From NCBI GenBank assembly GCA_964612555.1, contig CAZTBW010000004.1, forward strand, positions 1-64,000: 64,000 nt of DNA, read 5' to 3'. The DNA comes from DAOLCO01 sp964612555 (lineage in GTDB: Bacteria; Bdellovibrionota_C; UBA2361; SZUA-149; DAOLCO01). The translations under genes and the position numbers were made by a program. Each line of letters begins with the position of its first letter. Position 1 is the stretch's first letter. The notes under the pieces were generated by a model. That model did not search any database, was not told the DNA's origin, and worked only from the letters and a program-made list of their open reading frames with translations. This document shows, piece by piece, positions 34,710 to 44,387 of the stretch.

Positions 34710-36124
34710 TTCGCTACACCTTCTGCCTGCTTAACGAGTAATTTGATCTTCTCATAATAGATAAAAACCGAAAGACTCAGGGCACAATAAAGCCAGAAAG
34801 GTGGGTAATATGCAATAGATATACCAAGGGCGGACATTAACATTCCAAACCACGAAGAAAAAATCACAGGGGATAAATTTCTTATAAAAGTTATTTCTTT
34901 ATGAAGACGCATGAGTAGCTTGTAAGAATACTCGGGAATCCTTTCGTCTTTCTTCAACTTCTTGCCTGCCTCTTCCCGTTTATAGATAACTCTTTCCAAA
35001 AGCTTCTCAAGCTCAGCACTTTCCTTAAAAATTCCCCTGAGCATTAAAAGGCTGCTCACTACCAAAGTGGCAAATAGCAGAACCCCGTATACACCCAAGT
35101 CTCCCAACAGCTGAAAGTAAAAAGAATGGGTAGACCTGCCTCGCAAACTCTTCACATAGGTACCCGCTGCCGAATCTTCATAATCACCAAGGTTAAAACG
35201 GGAGTTTTCCAGACCTACACCAAAGAGAGTATTCTTCGGGTCAAGCCACATTTTGGTAACAATCGACCAAGTATCAAGACGTTCCTGAATGGTTCCGGAA
35301 CCTTGCTGGGATTCGACCTTGATAGACTCGACTTCCCCCCAAAAATCTTGTGGAACAAAAGGTAGTGATGCAAGACCAAGCACAAAAGCACTTGCTATCC
35401 AGACCCCCTTTCTTCGTGACATCAGGAAAAAAACTATCAGCACGGCAAAAAGCCCAAGATAACCTCCCCTTGATTTTGTCATTATTATACCCAGAAGAAG
35501 AAAGAAGGCAGACCCAAGGGACATAATGCGAACAATCATATTTTTGTTTATCGTGATAAGAAAGAAAGGATAAGGCAACAAACTGACCAGTAAAAGACAG
35601 TGATCATTTTCATCATGAAGATAGCCCCCTGGACCAAACCCCGCATGAGTAATAGACCACAATCCAAGAAGCCCACCCATAAAGACAAAAGTTACAATAA
35701 GCAATCTGAGCCCTTTACCATTTGAATAAATTGAAATCAAAGGAACTATTAAGGACAAAAAATAAATCAACAACAACTGCCAGATTTCAAACTGCCATTT
35801 ATCATTTACCACCATATCGGGAAACACAGTGTACCCCAGAACTCCTCGTGCCCCCTCAATAAACAGAACCAGAACGTAAAGCTTTACCAGAAGATATTTT
35901 TTCACTTTCACAAGAAAAGGAATAAAAATAAAGCAAAGCAGAAAAGAAATTACTCCCGGAAGTCGTATTATGCCCAGGACTTTGATTCCCGGAAAATTAT
36001 GAAATTGAAATACAAGAAAAAGAATGTGAACATAAAAAAGATAAATCAACGCGAGAGGAACATTGTTACCCTGCAATGTCCGAACAATACCATGATTAAC
36101 TTTTTTCCATTGATCCAGACTCAC
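34706..36124 (-). CDS. O-antigen ligase/polymerase-like membrane protein (Wzy_C family)
   Basis: A polytopic inner-membrane protein with about a dozen hydrophobic segments over 472 residues. It has a large periplasmic loop with LFGVGLENSRF and the RSTHSFYFQLLGDLGVYG motif found in Wzy/WaaL-type glycan ligases and polymerases (the His is functionally important there). It may join or polymerise surface polysaccharide. It lies between a methyltransferase and phosphofructokinase in a tightly packed set. Confidence 0.75.
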   Translation of the reverse strand: MSLDQWKKVNHGIVRTLQGNNVPLALIYLFYVHILFLVFQFHNFPGIKVLGIIRLPGVISFLLCFIFIPFLVKVKKYLLVKLYVLVLFIEGARGVLGYTVFPDMVVNDKWQFEIWQLLLIYFLSLIVPLISIYSNGKGLRLLIVTFVFMGGLLGLWSITHAGFGPGGYLHDENDHCLLLVSLLPYPFFLITINKNMIVRIMSLGSAFFLLLGIIMTKSRGGYLGLFAVLIVFFLMSRRKGVWIASAFVLGLASLPFVPQDFWGEVESIKVESQQGSGTIQERLDTWSIVTKMWLDPKNTLFGVGLENSRFNLGDYEDSAAGTYVKSLRGRSTHSFYFQLLGDLGVYGVLLFATLVVSSLLMLRGIFKESAELEKLLERVIYKREEAGKKLKKDERIPEYSYKLLMRLHKEITFIRNLSPVIFSSWFGMLMSALGISIAYYPPFWLYCALSLSVFIYYEKIKLLVKQAEGVAK

Positions 36125-36130
36125 GAGAAA

Positions 36131-37084
36131 CTACTTTCTAATAATCATTATAAATGAAGGTGATATTACCGTCCCTGTTATAGCAAAAAAGAGTTTTGAC
36201 AAACAGTTAATAATTCGTCCATATATTCGACCAAAAAGCCCCTTTCCATGAAGCACTTTTGAAGGAAATATTTCTACTCGAGAAAATCCCTGATTCCCAA
36301 AAGCTACACTCAGAAAGCCTGCCCGTAAAACATATATATGCTCAGGATTAAAAGAGGCAATTTCGTGAGACGCCTTTTTTGCTCTTTGCAACAAACTCTC
36401 CAAAAAAATATAAAAATACTTGTTAGGTCCACGATATACGATCATGCCATCATCACGCAGACATGTCTTAATGCCTCCCAATGCCTCCTGAAGTTTCTTT
36501 TCATAATAGAGTACATCCAGTAACAGAATTACATCAAATTTTTCTTCTACATCAAGATCAGAAATTCCCTGATTACGTACTTTAAATCCCTTGGAACGAG
36601 CCAGATCACAGCTCACAGAAGAAATATCACTCACTGTAATATCAAGGTCGGGTCTTTTTTCACGGAGCATGGTGGCAAAAATTCCCGTTGCACCTCCAAC
36701 ATCGAGAACTTTCGCACCCCGGGGAGCAGCTCTTACTACAATATCACACAACTCATTAAATATATCCTGCCTTTCAAGAAGAAAATATCCATCATCTTTA
36801 TACGCTTCTTCAAAATGCTCCTTAATATAAGAATCATCAATCAGAATGTCAGAGTACACCAGGGAACAGGAAGAACACTCTCTAAGGCGTATCAGATTAC
36901 TGTAATATAGATATTGACCACGAACGATGTAATCTCCAGATTCACAAAAAGGACAGGTGGATCTCCATTCGGAAGGAACAGAGGTAATACTGAAAGAATC
37001 TACAAGAGGTATCCAATATTCGAAGACTTTTTCAAATCCCTTATTTGCTAACAAAAGCTCTTTTTTTTGAGAAGAGATACTCAT
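36131..37084 (-). CDS. Class I SAM-dependent methyltransferase with N-terminal zinc-ribbon-like segment
   Basis: An N-terminal CPFC...CSSC pair (about residues 44-80) suggests a small zinc-binding region. It is followed by a Rossmann methyltransferase core (VLDVGGATGIFATML; VILLLDVLYYEKKLQEALGG). Such proteins (SAM methyltransferase of the C-methyl/sugar-tailoring type) are often linked to surface glycan genes, matching the adjacent O-antigen ligase-like gene. The substrate is unknown. Confidence 0.75.
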   Translation of the reverse strand: MSISSQKKELLLANKGFEKVFEYWIPLVDSFSITSVPSEWRSTCPFCESGDYIVRGQYLYYSNLIRLRECSSCSLVYSDILIDDSYIKEHFEEAYKDDGYFLLERQDIFNELCDIVVRAAPRGAKVLDVGGATGIFATMLREKRPDLDITVSDISSVSCDLARSKGFKVRNQGISDLDVEEKFDVILLLDVLYYEKKLQEALGGIKTCLRDDGMIVYRGPNKYFYIFLESLLQRAKKASHEIASFNPEHIYVLRAGFLSVAFGNQGFSRVEIFPSKVLHGKGLFGRIYGRIINCLSKLFFAITGTVISPSFIMIIRK

Positions 37085-37100
37085 TAAAGATTCCAGCTGA

Positions 37101-37868
37101 TTAAGCGGCAGTTACATTAAAACCGCCATCAACATAATGAATCTCTCCTGTCACCCCTCTGGATAAATCTGAAAGAAAATATAAGGATGATGCACCAACG
37201 TCCTCAATAGTGATGAGCTGCCTCATGGGTGAACGCGCTTCAAAATGATTCAAAAGTTCCCTGAAGTCAGCAATACCTGATGCGGCAAGAGTCTTGATCG
37301 GTCCCGCTGAAATGCAATTTACCCGAATCTTTTTAGGTCCCAGATCGACCGCAAGCTCTTTAACACACGCCTCAAGCGCAGCTTTTGCAACCCCCATAAC
37401 ACGATAATGAGGAACTACCTTCTCAGCTCCAAAATAACTCATGGTAATAATGCTGCCACCCTGAGGCATCAAGGACTCAGCTCGTTGGGTAACCGCAACC
37501 AGAGAGTAAGCACTGACATCCATTGCAAGCTTGAACCCATCCCGGGAGGTCTGACTAAAAGGACTTCTAAGATCGTCCGTACTCGCATATGCAACAGAAT
37601 GAACCACAAAATCCAGAGCACCCCATCTCTCCCTTACCGAGTTGAAACATTCATCAATCTCTTCATCACTTTGCACATCACACTTTAGAATAAAATCCGA
37701 ACCAAGAGATTCAGCAAGTGGCTCAACCCGCTTTTTAAGGGAATCATTAAGATAAGTAAAAGCTAACTCTGCGCCTTCATTTCTTGCGGCCTGAGCAATA
37801 CCCCACGCAATGCTTTTATTGTTCGCAAGCCCAAAAACTAAACCACGTTTACCTGAAAGGAGCCCCAT
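37101..37868 (-). CDS. fabI: Enoyl-[acyl-carrier-protein] reductase (NADH)
   Basis: FabI catalyses the last step of each fatty-acid elongation round, reducing trans-2-enoyl-ACP with NAD(P)H. The SDR-type protein begins LSGKRGLVFGLANNKSIAWG and has Tyr145, Tyr155 and Lys162 in YFGAEKVVPHYRVMGVAK, corresponding to the E. coli catalytic Y146/Y156/K163. Its 255-residue length is normal. It lies 56 bases after rplQ at the end of the ribosomal superoperon and may be co-transcribed with it. Confidence 0.96.
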   Translation of the reverse strand: MGLLSGKRGLVFGLANNKSIAWGIAQAARNEGAELAFTYLNDSLKKRVEPLAESLGSDFILKCDVQSDEEIDECFNSVRERWGALDFVVHSVAYASTDDLRSPFSQTSRDGFKLAMDVSAYSLVAVTQRAESLMPQGGSIITMSYFGAEKVVPHYRVMGVAKAALEACVKELAVDLGPKKIRVNCISAGPIKTLAASGIADFRELLNHFEARSPMRQLITIEDVGASSLYFLSDLSRGVTGEIHYVDGGFNVTAA

Positions 37869-37924
37869 GTTGTTCGAATCCTGAATATCTCCTGTATGTA
37901 TAAAACCCAGATTTCAGGTGCAAT

Positions 37925-38443
37925 CTATTCAGCAGATGAAGTATCAGCAGTTTGAGATGCTGCCTTCTCGCTTGTTACAGACTCTGTAGGAGGCACTGAA
38001 GATCTGGAAACTCTTCTTTTTCTGGTTTTCTCTTCCCCTTTTTTCCCAACGGCACCCGCTTCAACAAAACCAATATATGCCATTTGAGCTTTATCCCCGG
38101 GACGCACCCGAGTGCGAATCACACGGGTATAACCACCACTGCGCTCGGCATAACGAGGTGCAATATCGGTAAAGAGCTTGTGAACCGCAGTCCATTTTTC
38201 TTTATTATCCTTTGCCTCTCTGTTTATAGGCATAAGATAAGACATTGCCCTTCTTCTGTTATGAAGAGAATCGGTTTTCCCAACCGTTACGAGCTTATCT
38301 ATCACCTTCTTAAGCTCTTTCGCTTTGGGAAGAGTTGTTTCTATCCTCTCATGCAGGACAAGTGATGTCGCAAGATTTCTGAACATCGCACGTCTGTGTG
38401 CAGGGGTTCTACTGAATTTTCTAAATGCTTTTTTATGTCTCAT
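37925..38443 (-). CDS. rplQ: 50S ribosomal protein L17 with C-terminal extension
   Basis: The N-terminal 125 residues are typical L17 (MRHKKAFRKFSRTPAHRRAM; HERIETTLPKAKELKKVID; GGYTRVIRTRVRPGDKA). A tail of about 45 residues rich in Lys, Ser and Thr (EEKTRKRRVSRSS) extends it to 172 residues, longer than the E. coli protein. It is the last ribosomal gene of the superoperon. Confidence 0.96.
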   Translation of the reverse strand: MRHKKAFRKFSRTPAHRRAMFRNLATSLVLHERIETTLPKAKELKKVIDKLVTVGKTDSLHNRRRAMSYLMPINREAKDNKEKWTAVHKLFTDIAPRYAERSGGYTRVIRTRVRPGDKAQMAYIGFVEAGAVGKKGEEKTRKRRVSRSSVPPTESVTSEKAASQTADTSSAE

Positions 38444-38458
38444 AACAACTTTTCCAGT

Positions 38459-39481
38459 TTACTCTAAAGAACTTAAACCTGCCTGCTCAACCATTTTATC
38501 CAGCTCCACTCTTGAAGGGAAGCCTTCAACTCTCATACCCAAACCAAGTCCCATTTCAGTAAGAATTTCTTTAATTTCATTTAAAGACTTTCTACCAAAA
38601 TTCTTGGTTCGAAGCATTTCATTTTCAGAACGCATGACCAATTCACCGATATACTTGATATTGGCATTTTCAAGACAGTTTGAAGATCGAACACTAAGCT
38701 CAAGCTCATCAATTCGTCTAAACAGATTTTCGTTAAATTTAGGTCCTTCTTCCTTAACCTCTTCTTTAACTTCGTGCACCACTTCCTCATCTCCAACGAA
38801 GACATTTAGTTGATCACGAAGAATGATAGCAGCGCCGGTCACCGCATCTTCAGCACTGATACTGTTATCAGTCCATACTTCAAGAGACAATTTATCGTAA
38901 TCGGTTTGTTGTCCGACACGTGCATTGGTAACCACATAGTTAACTTTCCTTACAGGAGAGTAGAAGGCATCAATAAAGATTGTCCCTACAGGAGCGTCGT
39001 CAGTCTTAAGCTGTTCCGACGGCACATATCCTCTCCCAACCCGTGCATCCAGTTCTATCTTAAGAGCACCTTCTTCATTCAAGGTTGCAATATGAAGATC
39101 AGGGTTGAGTACTTTAGTGAAACCTTCTGCCTGTAACATTCCGGCAGTAACCTCAATCGGACCCTTAACATCAAGAGTTAAAGTAGCGGACTCTTTCTCA
39201 CCAAGATCAAGAATAACTTCTTTAATGTTAAGAATGATCTCGGTAACATCTTCTGTACAACCAGTAACAGTTGAAAACTCATGCTTCACTCCTTCAATCC
39301 GAAGTGCAGTAACCGCAGCACCCGGAAGAGAAGACAACAAAGTCCTCCGAAGACTGTTCCCGATAGTTGTTCCAAAACCTCTTTCGAGAGGAGCAAGAAC
39401 AAACTTGCCATATCGTTCGCTGAGGTCTTCTGAATCAACTTTTCGAGGTTTAATGATGTCTTTTAAGAGATGCTTATGCAT
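38459..39481 (-). CDS. rpoA: DNA-directed RNA polymerase subunit alpha
   Basis: The alpha subunit assembles RNA polymerase and contacts UP elements and activators. The N-terminal assembly domain (FGTTIGNSLRRTLLSSLPG) and C-terminal domain (ELSVRSSNCLENANIKYIGE; NFGRKSLNEIKEIL) are both complete; 340 residues is normal. It lies between rpsD and rplQ. A terminator-like hairpin precedes it. Confidence 0.98.
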   Translation of the reverse strand: MHKHLLKDIIKPRKVDSEDLSERYGKFVLAPLERGFGTTIGNSLRRTLLSSLPGAAVTALRIEGVKHEFSTVTGCTEDVTEIILNIKEVILDLGEKESATLTLDVKGPIEVTAGMLQAEGFTKVLNPDLHIATLNEEGALKIELDARVGRGYVPSEQLKTDDAPVGTIFIDAFYSPVRKVNYVVTNARVGQQTDYDKLSLEVWTDNSISAEDAVTGAAIILRDQLNVFVGDEEVVHEVKEEVKEEGPKFNENLFRRIDELELSVRSSNCLENANIKYIGELVMRSENEMLRTKNFGRKSLNEIKEILTEMGLGLGMRVEGFPSRVELDKMVEQAGLSSLE

Positions 39482-39559
39482 GGCAATCCTTTATAACTCC
39501 GTTCTTTAAATGTGTTCCAAAAATATGTTCTAAACTCTAGTAAAAAATAACCCAATCCG

Positions 39560-39587
39560 AAAAAACACCCCCCAAAAAACCAAGGGG
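39560..39587 (-). terminator. Attenuator-like hairpin between rpsD and rpoA
   Basis: On the minus strand CCCC pairs with GGGG across a T-rich loop, and GGTGTTTTTT follows. It lies 12 bases after the rpsD stop with rpoA 79 bases downstream. The short GC stem and T-run suggest partial termination or processing that would set the ratio of RNA polymerase alpha to ribosomal proteins. Confidence 0.45.
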
Positions 39588-39598
39588 AAAAACAGCCA

Positions 39599-40225
39599 CT
39601 ACTTGGAATAAAGCTCCACCACCAGCTGCTCTTTCATAGTGGATGGAAGCTGATCTCTTGTTGGCAGATCCCTTACCACTGCCTGAAAATCAGACTTTTG
39701 AAGCTCTATCCAGTCAGGAACCTTCCGGGACTCAACCTGCGTGAGAGACTCGGCAATTCTTACATTACTTCTGGAACGCTCCTTAACCGTAATAACATCA
39801 CCAGGCTGTAAACGATATGAAGGAATATTCACTTTCTTTCCATTAACAAGAAAATGACCGTGAGAAACCATCTGTCTTGCTTCTGCACGTGAACTTGAAA
39901 AACCGGCTCTGTACACCATATTGTCGAACCTGCTCTCAAGAAGTCTCAGAAGATTGGTACCGGTAACCCCCTTCATCCTGTCTGCATCATGAAAATTTCT
40001 TCTAAACTGTTTTTCGAGAAGCCCGTAAGTTCTTTTAATCTTCTGCTTCTCACGCAGCTGTATTTTGTACTCTGAAAACTTGCCACGCGCTCTACTGTGC
40101 TGCCCAGGCTGACCTTCTCTCTTTTCCATCGCACACTTGTTTGTGTAGCAACGATCCCCTTTAAGAAAAAGCTTCTCACCTTCTCTTCTACAAAGCCTGC
40201 AAACTGATCCACAATAACGTGCCAT
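39599..40225 (-). CDS. rpsD: 30S ribosomal protein S4, zinc-type
   Basis: S4 is a primary 16S rRNA-binding protein and, in many bacteria, repressor of the alpha operon. The N-terminal YCGSVCRLC...CYTNKC pattern (Cys-x3-Cys-x2-Cys and a later Cys-x4-Cys) is the zinc-binding C+ form. The S4 RNA-binding domain (SRFDNMVYRAGFSSSRAEAR; GHFLVNGKKVNIPSYRLQPGD) is intact. 208 residues is normal. Confidence 0.98.
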   Translation of the reverse strand: MARYCGSVCRLCRREGEKLFLKGDRCYTNKCAMEKREGQPGQHSRARGKFSEYKIQLREKQKIKRTYGLLEKQFRRNFHDADRMKGVTGTNLLRLLESRFDNMVYRAGFSSSRAEARQMVSHGHFLVNGKKVNIPSYRLQPGDVITVKERSRSNVRIAESLTQVESRKVPDWIELQKSDFQAVVRDLPTRDQLPSTMKEQLVVELYSK

Positions 40226-40300
40226 ATAACTTCTCTTCTTCTATTTATTCACTATGTACTGCTTGATACCCGATGTTCTTAATATACTCTCTTACTACAC

Positions 40301-40699
40301 TTACACCCTTCTTCTTTTCTTTGGTCTGCAACCATTATGAGGGATAGGAGTAAGATCCCTGATAGAAGTAATGGCAAGACCTGCCGCCTGAAGCGCACGC
40401 AGTGCCGATTCTCTCCCCGAACCCGGTCCTCTTAAAAGCACAGATGCGGTTCTCAGACCTGATTCCATCGCAACTTCAGCAGCTTTCGTAGCAGCAATCT
40501 GCGCCGCAAAAGGAGTGGACTTTCTCGAACCCTTAAAACCATTACAACCGGAACTTGACCACGAAATAACACCTCCGGACGGATCCGTTATGGTAACAAT
40601 AGTATTGTTAAAAGTTGCCCGGATATGCGCAACTCCCACAGGCACATTCCTTGATTTATTCTTCTTCTTTTTCAGTCCCGCTTTTTTTTCTGCTGCCAT
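40301..40699 (-). CDS. rpsK: 30S ribosomal protein S11
   Basis: S11 is a platform protein near the mRNA exit. Conserved FNNTIVTITDPSGG, GPGSGRESALRAL and the C-terminal PIPHNGCRPKKRRRV are present. At 132 residues it is normal. It lies between rpsM and rpsD. Confidence 0.98.
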   Translation of the reverse strand: MAAEKKAGLKKKKNKSRNVPVGVAHIRATFNNTIVTITDPSGGVISWSSSGCNGFKGSRKSTPFAAQIAATKAAEVAMESGLRTASVLLRGPGSGRESALRALQAAGLAITSIRDLTPIPHNGCRPKKRRRV

Positions 40700-40745
40700 C
40701 TTAATTCAGTATTACGTTAAATGTTTAATAACTTTGTTTTAATTG

Positions 40746-41129
40746 CTATTTTTTAGTTGCTACTTTTTTGCCCGGAACAGTTCCCTTTCTTGGACCTTTT
40801 CTGGTTCTTGCATTGGTGTTTGTCCTCTGACCACGTACCGGCAGTCCCTTACGATGTCTGAGTCCTCTGTAGGTACCCAAATCCATAAGACGCTTTATAT
40901 TGGAAGCAACCTGACGCCTGACATCCCCTTCAACCGGGTATCCGGACTCTATGATTTTACGAATAACACCCACCTGATCTTCAGTGATGTCATCTGATCT
41001 TGTTTCAGGTGCAATGCCCGCTTCTTCCAGAATACGCTTAGCCGTAGCTTTCCCAATACCGACTATATACGTAAGAGCAAAATCCATTCTTTTGTTCCTT
41101 GGAAGATCTATACCCGCAATTCGTGCCAT
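40746..41129 (-). CDS. rpsM: 30S ribosomal protein S13
   Basis: S13 is a head protein contacting tRNA and L5 across the subunit bridge. ARIAGIDLPRNKRMDFALTY, YRGLRHRKGLPVRGQRT and a basic tail (RKGPRKGTVPGKKVATKK) identify it. It starts the alpha operon section. The 195-base spacer before it (41130-41324) is AT-rich, with TATAAA-like boxes after TTGCTT and an AGAG/CTCT hairpin, possibly an internal promoter and leader. Confidence 0.98.
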   Translation of the reverse strand: MARIAGIDLPRNKRMDFALTYIVGIGKATAKRILEEAGIAPETRSDDITEDQVGVIRKIIESGYPVEGDVRRQVASNIKRLMDLGTYRGLRHRKGLPVRGQRTNTNARTRKGPRKGTVPGKKVATKK

Positions 41130-41324
41130 ACTTCTAGTTCTTTATAATAAATAATTCCAATACCTTAGAGAGATAAGCCTCTACCAACATTACATACCGC
41201 AATTTGTTACAATAACAGGATTGCAGGGTTTATAAAAAATACACTAAAAAAGCAAGTAGTGTCCGAAATTTAAAAGCTTGAAAAGCCCGAAACTTACTAA
41301 AAAGAAACATACTAAAAAAACGGG

Positions 41325-41441
41325 TTATCCCTGACGTTGTTTATGCTTGGCACTCCGGGTGCAAATAACATATACACGACCTTTTCTCTTAATCACCTTG
41401 CAATACTCGCAAATCTTTTTTACTGACGCTCGAACTTTCAT
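41325..41441 (-). CDS. rpmJ: 50S ribosomal protein L36
   Basis: The reading frame is 38 codons, ATG at 41441 and TAA at 41327-41325. The product begins MKVRASVKKICEYCKVI and ends AKHKQRQG. It has the zinc-ribbon pattern Cys-x2-Cys-x12-Cys-x4-His of zinc-type L36. Its position between map and rpsM is standard; infA, usually its neighbour, is absent. Confidence 0.97.
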   Translation of the reverse strand: MKVRASVKKICEYCKVIKRKGRVYVICTRSAKHKQRQG

Positions 41442-41559
41442 ATCAAATACCTGTAACTAATTAAAATAGCTTGTTTTTTATTTCTAAAACCCATCCAATC
41501 TCAAATAACCCTTTAATCTCAAATAAACTGCTCCCAGGCAGAACTTCAGCCTACGAATC

Positions 41560-42330
41560 CTATGGTCTGGAGAGCACCCAGGGTCCCTTCTCAGTAATGG
41601 CAACAGTGTGCTCAAAATGGGCGGAAAGACTACCATCACTCGTCACTGCTGTCCAACAATCCGATAGTACTTTTACATCGAACATACCAGCCGTAACCAT
41701 CGGCTCGACAGCTAATACCATACCTGCTTTAAGAGGTCTACCTTGCCCGGCTCTTCCGAAATTAGGTACATGAGGCGGCTCGTGCATGCGTGTGCCTATA
41801 CCATGCCCCACAAACTCCCTCACCACACCAAAACCCGCTCCCTCCACAAGACTCTGCACCGCATGAGAGATATCCCCGATACGGTTACCGGGTCTGCACT
41901 GCCCTATTGCATGTTCCAGACTTTCTTCAGTAACACTCAGTAGCTTTTTTGCGGCATCTGAAATTTCACCCACCGGATAGGTTCTTGCAGAATCACCAAA
42001 GAACCCCTCAACGGCACAACCAAAATCAACGCTCAATATATCACCCTCTTTAAGAGGGACATCATTTGGAATACCATGAACTATCACCTCATTGGGAGAA
42101 GCACAGATCACTCCGGGAAAAGGAGCCCCACCTCTTTGAGAACAAGGGTAATTCAAAAACGCCGGAACGGCTTTGTTTTTTTCACAAATTTTTCTGGCAA
42201 CCTCATCAAGCTCCAGAGTGGTCGCTCCAGGTTTAACAAGCTCCTGCAAATGCTGGTGCACCTCATATACTATCATTGAGGCTTTTCGCATTTTGTCCAG
42301 ATCAGATGGACTTTTCAGCTGGATACTCAT
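41560..42330 (-). CDS. map: Methionine aminopeptidase type I
   Basis: This enzyme removes N-terminal Met from nascent proteins. It has the creatinase-type fold with the metal ligands in VDFGCAVEGFFGDSARTY (two Asp), GHGIGTRMHEPPHVPN (His), VLAVEPMV (Glu) and FEHTVAITEKG (Glu). Its 256-residue length is normal. It begins 9 bases after adk, as in many spc operons. Confidence 0.97.
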   Translation of the reverse strand: MSIQLKSPSDLDKMRKASMIVYEVHQHLQELVKPGATTLELDEVARKICEKNKAVPAFLNYPCSQRGGAPFPGVICASPNEVIVHGIPNDVPLKEGDILSVDFGCAVEGFFGDSARTYPVGEISDAAKKLLSVTEESLEHAIGQCRPGNRIGDISHAVQSLVEGAGFGVVREFVGHGIGTRMHEPPHVPNFGRAGQGRPLKAGMVLAVEPMVTAGMFDVKVLSDCWTAVTSDGSLSAHFEHTVAITEKGPWVLSRP

Positions 42331-42339
42331 TGCGATATT

Positions 42340-42933
42340 CTACTTACCTAACTCACCTGCAATATCTGAAGCGGCAACTTCCAAAACTCGTCTCTCTACC
42401 TCTTCTATAGGAAAGTTTGCATCAACTCGTTTTAATATCGAAAGCCCTTCATAGTATTCTATAAGCGGTGCGGTGGAATCTTCATACACACGCAAGCGCT
42501 CAAGCTGAGTCTCGGCAGTATCATCAGCACGACTCTCACTCGTTCTTCTTTCTTCAAGTCTGAAAAAGAGCGCATCTGCGGAAATTTCAAATAAAATTGT
42601 TGCGCTGAGCGATAAGCCTTTCTGAGTAAAAAGTGCCTCAAGAGATTTCGCCTGATTCATGGTACGAGGAAAACCATCAAGCACAAAACCTGATTCGCAA
42701 TCAGGCATCTCTATGCGTTCCCTGATAAGCTCAATCATAATATCATCAGAGACGAGCATCCCCGAATCTACTATCTCTTTAACTTTACCACCAAGCTCCG
42801 TCCCCGCTTTCATCGCAGCTCGCAACATATCACCCGTACTGATATGTGCGAGTGAACGGGACGCACAGAACAGTTTTGCCTGAGTGCCCTTCCCCGCACC
42901 CGGAGGTCCCAGAAAAACATATATTTCTTTCAT
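42340..42933 (-). CDS. adk: Adenylate kinase, short form
   Basis: This enzyme interconverts ATP + AMP with 2 ADP. It shows the P-loop GPPGAGKGTQA and the NMP-binding core (ISTGDMLRAAMK; GFVLDGFPRTMNQA). In the LID region there is only FFRLEERRTSESRADDTAE, so this is the short form lacking the long LID insertion of the E. coli enzyme. It starts 4 bases after secY, so translational coupling is likely. Confidence 0.95.
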   Translation of the reverse strand: MKEIYVFLGPPGAGKGTQAKLFCASRSLAHISTGDMLRAAMKAGTELGGKVKEIVDSGMLVSDDIMIELIRERIEMPDCESGFVLDGFPRTMNQAKSLEALFTQKGLSLSATILFEISADALFFRLEERRTSESRADDTAETQLERLRVYEDSTAPLIEYYEGLSILKRVDANFPIEEVERRVLEVAASDIAGELGK

Positions 42934-42937
42934 GGCA

Positions 42938-44281
42938 CTATCTCCTGATTAGTTTACCCCCAACCTGGGTGGCACGAGAAGCTCCCCGGACTTTTTGCGC
43001 TCCCTTGTCCAGGAATGCTTCATAACTTTTAGCAAGTAAATGCGACTGTATCTGGGAAACCAGATCCATGGTTACCCCTGCCACAATCAAAATTGCAGTA
43101 CCACCAAAGAAATAGGAAAAACCTGAAACCCCAATCTGCTCATAATACCACTGAGGAACAATACAAATAGTGGCAAGATACAAAGATCCCCAGAGGGTAA
43201 GGCGATTTAATATTTTAACAAAAAAATCAGCCGTATCTTTTCCGGGACGAACAGTAGGCACAAACCCCCCATTCTTCTTTAAATCTTCTGCAATTTTATT
43301 CGGGTCGAGCATCAGGGCGGTATAAAAGTAAGTAAAAAATATAATCAAACCACCAAACGTAAGCTCATAATAGCCTGAACCCGGGGATATATACGAAAGA
43401 TACTTGTTAATCCATTCAACATTACCCATCTGAGCAATGGTAGCGGGGAAAAACATAAGAGCTGAAGCAAAAATTGGAGGAATAACACCTGCTGAATTGA
43501 GTTTAAAAGGCATATGCTGCTGAGCAGTCTGACTCATCATTCTGCCATTCACCGCCCTTCTGGGATATTGAACAGGAATCTTTCTTTGAGACCTTTCCAC
43601 GTACACAATAAATACAACCGTAGCCACTCCAAAAATAAGGGCGCCGAGCATGTAGGTCGGATTAATACCCCCCTCATTCATCAAACCAAGAGTCTGTAAA
43701 AGGGTAGATGGCATTCGCGCGATAATACCGGCAGTAATAATAAGACTCACTCCATTACCAATACCACGCTCTGTTATCTGCTCTCCCAGCCACATAATAA
43801 AGGCAGTACCAGCCGCAAGAGTGATCGCAGTTTTGACAATAAAAAGCGGGCTGCTATCAGTTACAAGCCCCTGACTTTGTAAACCCGCGCTAATAAACGC
43901 CCCTTGCAACAAGGCAAGAACAATAGCACCAATCCGGGTAAAACGAGCAAGTCTCGTCCTTCCGGATTGTCCCTCATTTGACATATCTTCAAGACTCTTG
44001 ACCGTTCTCTTTAAAAGCTCCATCACGATGGAGACACTGATATAGGGCATGATACCCAAAGCAAGAATTGAAAAATTCTCAATCGCTCCTCCGGAGAACA
44101 TATTGACCATACCAAAAACGGTAGATGATGCCTGGTCAAACATCTCCTTGAACTTTTCTGCGTCAATGCCGGGAACAGGTACGAACACTCCCACCCGATA
44201 AATCATTAACATAAAAAGAGTAAAAAGAGCTCTTCTTCTTAACTCTGGTATTTTTGCAACATTTTGAATTCCCGGAATCAC
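42938..44281 (-). CDS. secY: Protein translocase subunit SecY
   Basis: SecY is the central channel of the Sec translocon in the inner membrane. The 447-residue protein has ten hydrophobic helices, the typical N-terminal FVPVPGIDAEKFKEMFDQ, and GIGNGVSLIITAGIIA and FFTYFYTALMLDPNKIAEDLKKNGGF segments. It follows a 147-base spacer with a hairpin after rplO. Confidence 0.97.
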   Translation of the reverse strand: MIPGIQNVAKIPELRRRALFTLFMLMIYRVGVFVPVPGIDAEKFKEMFDQASSTVFGMVNMFSGGAIENFSILALGIMPYISVSIVMELLKRTVKSLEDMSNEGQSGRTRLARFTRIGAIVLALLQGAFISAGLQSQGLVTDSSPLFIVKTAITLAAGTAFIMWLGEQITERGIGNGVSLIITAGIIARMPSTLLQTLGLMNEGGINPTYMLGALIFGVATVVFIVYVERSQRKIPVQYPRRAVNGRMMSQTAQQHMPFKLNSAGVIPPIFASALMFFPATIAQMGNVEWINKYLSYISPGSGYYELTFGGLIIFFTYFYTALMLDPNKIAEDLKKNGGFVPTVRPGKDTADFFVKILNRLTLWGSLYLATICIVPQWYYEQIGVSGFSYFFGGTAILIVAGVTMDLVSQIQSHLLAKSYEAFLDKGAQKVRGASRATQVGGKLIRR

Positions 44282-44387
44282 AATAAACCCTTATTACATT
44301 TATCAAATTGTATCATATATTATATTATCCGCCCTGAGTTCTATATCCAAGCAGGCAGAATCATGCAAGAACGCATGCATCAAGAAA

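Noticed and set aside
37868..37885. GTTCGAATCC, resembling a tRNA T-loop
   Set aside because: The flanking sequence is the fabI coding region on one side and cannot form a cloverleaf; no CCA or acceptor stem found.
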